6,260 bases of DNA from Deltaproteobacteria bacterium (GTDB taxonomy: Bacteria > Desulfobacterota > Desulfobaccia > Desulfobaccales > 0-14-0-80-60-11): assembly GCA_023381945.1 (NCBI GenBank), contig JAMCQY010000374.1, forward strand, positions 1 to 6,260. The letters are read 5' to 3'. Made by a program: the position numbers and the translations under genes. Under the pieces are notes generated by a model. It made no database searches. It was not told the origin of the DNA and saw only the letters and a list, made by a program, of their open reading frames with translations. Below are positions 6,150 through 6,260 of this stretch, piece by piece. Each line of letters begins with the position of its first letter. Positions within the stretch are counted from its first letter, which is position 1.

Positions 6150-6260
6150 TCATACCCGCGGTTTGGCCCAGATTTCCAGGACGGAAAGCTGCAAAAAACG
6201 TTTGGAAGCAGCCGCGCGGATGATGGCCACGGCCTCCCAACCCCGGGCGGTGCCGCCGAT
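6150..6260 (-). CDS. C-terminal end of an unrecognised protein (5' part outside window)
   Basis: The minus strand is open from the window edge to a TGA at 6152-6150, giving 36 residues. The visible part includes GGTARGWEAVAIIRAAASKR and then FLQLSVLEIWAKPRV. Codons are GC-rich at third positions, like the neighbouring genes, and the downstream sequence turns AT-rich right after the stop, as expected for a gene end. I do not recognise the family from this fragment. A short plus-strand frame starting ATG-ATG at about 6221 overlaps it, lacks a convincing ribosome binding site and looks weaker. Confidence 0.5.
   Translation of the reverse strand: MGGTARGWEAVAIIRAAASKRFLQLSVLEIWAKPRV

Overview
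The window is a stretch of bacterial chromosome in which every gene I can support lies on the minus strand. Codon use is GC-rich. The gene content (a CHASE2 adenylate cyclase beside a secreted FecR-domain protein, a CAP-domain lipoprotein, and a Tyr/Trp/His-rich secreted protein) suggests a Gram-negative bacterium. The style resembles Desulfobacterota (former Deltaproteobacteria, Syntrophobacter/Desulfobacca-like). That placement is an impression from family content, not a proven assignment. I see no mobile element, CRISPR array, tRNA or rRNA.

Layout in the direction of transcription (high to low coordinates): (i) 6260-6150, the last 36 codons of an unrecognised gene; (ii) a good sigma70-type promoter at 6077-6048, then a secreted FecR-domain protein with a Thr/Pro linker and a Ser/Gly/Thr-rich C-terminus (5937-4603), ended by a strong terminator at 4521-4489; (iii) a CHASE2-type membrane adenylate cyclase (4301-2046) whose frame is broken by two mutually compensating single-base shifts; (iv) a small secreted aromatic/His-rich protein (1793-1344); (v) a CAP (SCP/PR1-like) putative lipoprotein (1255-659) followed by a terminator at about 601-569; (vi) a lysozyme-family protein that starts with TTG at 414 and runs off the left edge.

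Functionally this looks like a set of envelope or secreted proteins plus one transmembrane cAMP-producing sensor. The FecR-type protein and the CHASE2 cyclase sit side by side, and both are built to work at or outside the inner membrane. A shared envelope-sensing role is inference only, because a terminator separates them.

The most informative observation concerns sequence integrity. The cyclase has two compensating 1-nt shifts. The FecR gene also appears to stop early: its C-terminal repeat is present again after the stop codon, and the break falls on a run of five G (plus strand) where the upstream copy has four. Four probable single-base indels in about 2 kb, with all domains otherwise intact, point to consensus errors or very recent decay. 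I did not find a clearly new biological system; the region is mostly ordinary apart from these points.
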